A stretch of DNA of 6,682 nucleotides from Kingella_B sp963529665 (GTDB lineage Bacteria > Pseudomonadota > Gammaproteobacteria > Burkholderiales > Neisseriaceae): NCBI GenBank assembly GCA_963529665.1, contig CAUSAG010000044.1:1-6682 (forward strand). The letters are read 5' to 3'. Each line of letters opens with the position of its first letter. The stretch's first letter is position 1. Positions 4,809-6,682 of this stretch are shown in pieces. A program made the translations under genes and the position numbers. The notes under the pieces were generated by a model. The model ran no database searches, was not told where the DNA came from, and saw only the letters and a program-made list of their open reading frames with translations.

Positions 4809-4820
4809 AGGCAGCCTGAA
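4809..4820 (+). repeat. DNA uptake sequence, Kingella-type, in the holB ribosome binding region
   Basis: An exact AGGCAGCCTGAA fills nearly the whole 16-base gap between the DUF1841 stop and the holB start. Its first bases, with the preceding As, give AAAGG (4807-4811), the only Shine-Dalgarno-like sequence for holB. Confidence 0.9.
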
Positions 4821-4821
4821 A

Positions 4822-5802
4822 ATGATTTACCCATGGCACGAAGCCGCATGGCAACAACTCACGCAACATTGGCGCAATCAGCCCAACGCATGGCTGTTTA
4901 CGGGCAAGGCAGGCACAGGCAAAACCGCTTTCGCGCGGCATTTTGCCCAAGCCCTGCTGTGCGAAACGCCGAGCGCGAGCCACCAAGCCTGCGGGCAATG
5001 CTCGTCTTGCCACCTGTTTTTGCAGGGCACACACCCCGATTTTTACGCGCTCTCGCCCGAGCAGCCTGAAAACGAAGCAGGCAGCCGCAAGCTGTTGCAA
5101 ATTAAGATTGATGCCGTGCGCGCGATTTTGGAACCGCTCACGCAATCGTCCATACGTGGCGGGCGGCGCGTGGTGTTGATCAACCCTGCTGAGAGCATGA
5201 ATATTCAGGCTGCCAACGCGCTGCTGAAAATGCTGGAAGAGCCGCCCGAAGCGGTGATTTTTCTGTTGGTTACGCACAACCGCGACCGCCTGTTGCCCAC
5301 GATTAAGAGCCGTTGTCGGCAGATGTTGCTGCCTGCGCCCAGCCAAGAAGTGGCACTGGATTATTTGCGCGGGCAGCAAATTGGGCAGCCTGAAAACCTG
5401 CTGGCGTTTCACAGCGGCGCGCCCCTGTTTGCCCATGCGCCCGAGCAAGATGCCTTGCGCGAAAAATTGCTCGCGCTGCTTGCCGCGCCGCGCCTGCTGG
5501 CGATTTTGGATTACGCGGCGGAATACGATAAGCAAAAATTTCCGCTCGCCTTTTTGCTGGATTGGCTGCACAAATGGCTGATTGACATCGCATTGGCGCA
5601 GCGCAACATCGCGCCGTTGTATTATCCGCAACACAAAACCAACATCGCGCAAATCGCCAGCAAAACCAATCCCGCCACACTTTTCGCCCTTTCAGGCAGC
5701 CTGAAAAGCCTGCACCCTTACGGTTATCATAGTTTAAATGTTAAAATACAGACCGAATTTTTGCTGTGCGACTATCTGTCTGCCACGCTCAAAAAAAGTT
5801 AA
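4822..5802 (+). CDS. holB: DNA polymerase III subunit delta'
   Basis: This 326-residue protein is the delta' subunit of the clamp loader, which opens the beta sliding clamp and loads it on primed DNA in the replisome. It has an AAA+ fold: Walker A GKAGTGKT (residues 28-35), a zinc-binding module with Cys47, Cys57, Cys60 and Cys63 (CGQCSSC), then THPDF, the conserved AANALLKMLEEPP (130-142), and SRC (163-165). The Walker B-like strand reads VVLINPAE (117-124), without the usual Asp-Glu pair, so ATP hydrolysis is unlikely. Length fits the family. Leu-rich helices follow to the C-terminus. Its Shine-Dalgarno lies inside an uptake sequence, and more uptake sequences occur inside the gene (cores at 5061-5070, 5204-5213, 5385-5394 and a full copy at 5694-5705). 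It follows DUF1841 and precedes pilZ by 18 bases, so all three are likely cotranscribed. Confidence 0.95.
   Translation: MIYPWHEAAWQQLTQHWRNQPNAWLFTGKAGTGKTAFARHFAQALLCETPSASHQACGQCSSCHLFLQGTHPDFYALSPEQPENEAGSRKLLQIKIDAVRAILEPLTQSSIRGGRRVVLINPAESMNIQAANALLKMLEEPPEAVIFLLVTHNRDRLLPTIKSRCRQMLLPAPSQEVALDYLRGQQIGQPENLLAFHSGAPLFAHAPEQDALREKLLALLAAPRLLAILDYAAEYDKQKFPLAFLLDWLHKWLIDIALAQRNIAPLYYPQHKTNIAQIASKTNPATLFALSGSLKSLHPYGYHSLNVKIQTEFLLCDYLSATLKKS
5061..5070 (+). repeat. Uptake sequence core in holB
   Basis: GCAGCCTGAA, the 10-base core of the Kingella-type uptake sequence, is read as QPE in the coding frame. The two leading bases (GA) do not match the full AG form. Confidence 0.7.
5204..5213 (-). 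repeat. Uptake sequence core in holB, inverted
   Basis: TTCAGGCTGC is the reverse complement of the core GCAGCCTGAA. It encodes the IQAAN stretch next to the conserved LLKMLEEPP motif, showing how the uptake sequence is fitted into a conserved protein segment. Confidence 0.7.
5385..5394 (+). repeat. Uptake sequence core in holB
   Basis: GCAGCCTGAA preceded by GG rather than AG. It is read as GQPEN in the coding frame, the same translation context as the copy at 5061. Confidence 0.7.
5694..5705 (+). repeat. DNA uptake sequence, Kingella-type, near the holB 3' end
   Basis: Exact AGGCAGCCTGAA, read as SGSLK. It is preceded by TTC, so TTCAGGCAGCCTGAA is itself partly palindromic. Confidence 0.9.
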
Positions 5803-5820
5803 TCAAAATAAGGAAATATC

Positions 5821-6213
5821 ATGAGTTCAGCCCCACAAGTATCCACCCAACCTTCTGCCCCCGCCAGCGCGCCAGCGCGCATATTGCAATTGCGCTTAGA
5901 AAGTAAACCGATTATCTACGCCAGCTATATGTCGTTTTTGGAATACGGCGGCGTGTTTATGCCCAGCAACGACAAGTTTGCCATGGGCGAAGAAATTTTG
6001 CTGGTGTTGGAATTGGTTGGTCCTGCCAAAACCGAAAAATTATTTATTAAAACCAATGTTTGCTGGATTAACGCCAACCCCAGCGGCAGCGGTCGCCCCA
6101 AAGGCGTGGGCTTGGCGTTCGGCTCGGACGAATCGGGCTTAAAAGCCAAAGCCTTGTTTGAAGCGATTTTAACGGGCTTGCTGCACAACGAACGCCCCAC
6201 CTACACCATGTAA
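5821..6213 (+). CDS. pilZ: PilZ domain protein, type IV pilus biogenesis
   Basis: The 130-residue product starts at an ATG six bases after AAGGA (5810-5814). The first 20 residues are a flexible Ala/Pro/Ser stretch, longer than in many PilZ proteins. The PilZ barrel follows: ARILQLRLES, SFLEYGGVFMPS (about 39-50), EEILLVLEL, KTNVCWINANP and KGVGLAFG. The RxxxR motif and the usual (D/N)xSxxG pattern needed to bind cyclic di-GMP are absent, as in the founding type IV pilus PilZ proteins, which act by binding the pilus extension machinery. It is soluble and cytoplasmic. It lies 18 bases after holB, an order also seen in Neisseria. A type IV pilus is required for natural uptake of DNA carrying the sequences found across this region. 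Confidence 0.88.
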   Translation: MSSAPQVSTQPSAPASAPARILQLRLESKPIIYASYMSFLEYGGVFMPSNDKFAMGEEILLVLELVGPAKTEKLFIKTNVCWINANPSGSGRPKGVGLAFGSDESGLKAKALFEAILTGLLHNERPTYTM

Positions 6214-6222
6214 GCGCACATA

Positions 6223-6260
6223 TTTTCAGGCTGCCGCACAACCAGTGGGCAGCCTGAAAA
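6223..6260. terminator. Inverted uptake-sequence pair, hairpin between pilZ and tatD
   Basis: TTTTCAGGCTGCC (6223-6235) and GGCAGCCTGAAAA (6248-6260) form a perfect 13-base stem with a 12-base loop, followed by GTTTTCTCTC. It uses the same arms as the hairpin at 4187-4224. It could terminate the holB-pilZ transcript, but only 27 bases separate it from the tatD start, so some readthrough is likely needed to express tatD. Confidence 0.75.
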
Positions 6261-6287
6261 GTTTTCTCTCTCATCATCTTTCAAATC

Positions 6288-6682
6288 ATGCAGTTAATAG
6301 ACTCTCATTGCCACATCAATTTCCCCGATTTTGCCAACCGCATCCCCGAGCTGCTTGCCAATATGGCGCAAAACCAAGTTGCCCAAGCCCTTGCCATCAG
6401 CGTGAGCCGCGAAACCTTCGCCGAAGTGCTCGCGCTTGCCGAAGCACACGACAACATCTACGCCAGCGTCGGCGTGCATCCCGACAGCGAAACCGCCGCC
6501 GAGTTTTCCGAAGACGAATTGGTGCAACACGCCGCGCATCCCAAAGTGGTCGGCATCGGCGAAACGGGTCTGGACTACCATTGGTGCAGCGGCGATTTGG
6601 CGTGGCAGCACAATCGTTTTATCACGCATATTCAGGGTGCCAAGCGCGCGCAAGTGCCGCTGATTGTGCACACGCGCGATGC
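6288..6682 (+). CDS. tatD: TatD family metal-dependent DNase (5' part, runs off right edge)
   Basis: The window holds the first 131 residues of a protein usually about 255-265 long. It begins MQLIDSHCHIN, with metal-binding His7 and His9, followed by SVGVHPD (60-66), GIGETGLDYH (89-98, with metal ligand Glu92) and LIVHTRD (125-131, with His128). These are the TatD amidohydrolase-fold signatures. The family comprises magnesium-dependent 3'-5' exonucleases acting on DNA and possibly RNA. The paralogues YcfH and YjjV share these motifs, so the exact member is uncertain; the position next to holB and pilZ is typical of the YcfH-like copy. No Shine-Dalgarno sequence is visible: the leader (6261-6287) is pyrimidine-rich. 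The start is set by the conserved N-terminus. Confidence 0.93.
   Translation, partial: MQLIDSHCHINFPDFANRIPELLANMAQNQVAQALAISVSRETFAEVLALAEAHDNIYASVGVHPDSETAAEFSEDELVQHAAHPKVVGIGETGLDYHWCSGDLAWQHNRFITHIQGAKRAQVPLIVHTRD

Noticed and set aside
4789..5652. Long minus-strand open frame of 287 residues opposite holB
   Set aside because: It is antisense to an unmistakable holB, has Gln/Arg/Ala-rich composition typical of the complement of GC-rich coding DNA, and shows no family motif.

Overview
The window most likely comes from a member of the Neisseriaceae close to Kingella. The right half is studded with the 12-base DNA uptake sequence AGGCAGCCTGAA, the dialect associated with Kingella-type species. 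The gene order holB, pilZ, tatD and a tmRNA with tag ANDETYALAA also fit the family.

The window has two very different halves. Positions 1 to about 3074 look like an accessory region that ends at the 3' end of the tmRNA gene ssrA, a classic target for integrative elements. Read from the left it holds: an almost complete DUF4143-type ATPase on the minus strand (1-1193), running off the left edge and preceded by a near-perfect 47-base palindrome that covers its predicted promoter; a poorly conserved stretch with no recognisable gene (1244-1489); a small unrecognised plus-strand gene (1490-1864) whose C-terminus may be frameshifted; a shared terminator hairpin; and a small unrecognised minus-strand gene (1940-2113). 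Next come two and a half copies of a 111/112-base tandem repeat rich in small hairpins, a strongly AT-rich tract, an orphan promoter and Shine-Dalgarno site with no start codon, a 173-base element with 15-base terminal inverted repeats, and the C-terminal third or less of a tyrosine integrase directly beside ssrA. This looks like a decayed prophage or genomic island.

Positions 3075-6682 look like core chromosome. ssrA (minus) and a DUF4240 gene (plus) are divergently transcribed from interleaved promoters with an uptake sequence in the middle. DUF1841 and holB form a tight pair, followed 18 bases later by pilZ and then by the 5' part of tatD. Paired inverted uptake sequences form hairpins after the DUF4240 gene and after pilZ. 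The core genes serve ribosome rescue (ssrA), the replicative clamp loader (holB) and type IV pilus function (pilZ). In this family the pili also take up DNA carrying the uptake sequences scattered through the same genes.

The only clear uptake sequence left of ssrA is AGGCCGTCTGAA, the Neisseria dialect, inside the ATPase gene. This suggests the ATPase gene came from a Neisseria-like donor. I did not recognise a clearly new functional system. The best leads are the palindrome at the ATPase start, the 173-base inverted-repeat element, and the hairpin-rich tandem repeat.
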